The notes under the pieces: model-generated
Told to the model about the DNA's origin: nothing
Seen by the model: the letters and a program-made list of their open reading frames with translations, nothing else
Database searches by the model: none
In this document: in pieces, positions 6,243 to 6,449 of the stretch
How the letters are laid out: every line of letters starts with the position of its first letter
Position numbering within the stretch: the stretch's first letter is position 1
Assembly (NCBI GenBank): GCA_023428365.1
Contig: JAEYYQ010000368.1
Location: forward strand, 1 to 6,449
Origin: Pseudomonadota bacterium
Lineage (GTDB): Bacteria > Pseudomonadota > Alphaproteobacteria > Rhizobiales > Hyphomicrobiaceae
Direction of reading: 5' to 3'
DNA: 6,449 nt
Program-made: the position numbers and the translations under genes

Positions 6243-6449
6243 TGGTTTCTCCCCATACGACATCGGTCGTTGCCCATCCCGTTAACAGATCGGCCCCCGC
6301 GTCCCCTCGTGCTATGGCGCAACCGCGCGCTTGGCTGCTAAATCGTGCCGCACGAATCTGCCAATCTGTTTCCAGGATCAAATTTCAGACCGCAAGCCTG
6401 TGTCCTTCTTCAACTCATCGCTCGATTGGATCGGTCATCGCCTCACGCG

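Larger units (their letters stand above)
6053..6449. other. Intergenic region without a convincing gene
   Basis: After ssb this stretch holds the weak hairpin and the palindromic repeat pair described separately. From about 6340 to the right edge the sequence becomes less GC-rich (AAATCG..., AATTTCAG), as might be expected near a promoter or gene start. A GTG at 6400 opens a frame (VSFFNSSLDWIGHRLTR) that runs off the window, but no ribosome binding site precedes it, so I do not call it a gene. Confidence 0.5.

Noticed and set aside
6091..6381. Minus-strand 96-residue open frame with VIPAKTGTHGQ and GDPGLRRDDESGG
   Set aside because: These peptides are translations of the dispersed palindromic repeats; the frame has no recognisable domain and no supported start.

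Overview
The window looks like chromosomal DNA from an alphaproteobacterium, most likely of the order Rhizobiales/Hyphomicrobiales (Bradyrhizobium/Xanthobacteraceae-like). The basis is the high GC content, an SSB with a Gly/Ser-rich linker and a DDEIPF tip, an alphaproteobacterial LexA operator (GAAC-N7-GAAC), and intergenic palindromes of the 'CGTCATCCCGGC' kind common in these genomes. This placement rests on sequence character alone.

Layout, left to right. (1) 1-225, minus: the first 75 codons of a selenium-binding protein / methanethiol oxidase family gene, cut by the window edge. (2) 393-764, minus: a small YkgJ-type cysteine-cluster protein that probably starts at GTG. (3) 1005-1781, plus: a complete classical short-chain dehydrogenase/reductase. 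(4) 1824-3122, minus: a complete FAD-dependent amine/amino-acid oxidase of the DAO fold. It converges on the SDR across a short hairpin-containing gap. (5) 3256-5316, plus: a 686-residue protein with five predicted membrane segments, about 38 pentapeptide repeats and a C-terminal domain. It is divergent from the oxidase. (6) 5519-6052, plus: single-stranded DNA-binding protein Ssb, preceded by a promoter with a LexA box just downstream of its -10. (7) 6053-6449: no convincing gene; it holds a weak hairpin after ssb and an inverted pair of short palindromic repeats.

The genes do not form one operon or pathway. SDR, oxidase and SBP56-like genes are separate metabolic functions facing different ways. 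The best-supported regulatory inference is SOS control of ssb. The least understood gene is the membrane-anchored pentapeptide-repeat protein. Positive-inside reasoning places its solenoid outside the cytoplasm, which would rule out the DNA-gyrase-mimic role known for Qnr/MfpA-type pentapeptide proteins. I found no CRISPR array, rRNA, tRNA, insertion sequence or phage gene. I also saw no multi-gene arrangement resembling a defence or mobile system.
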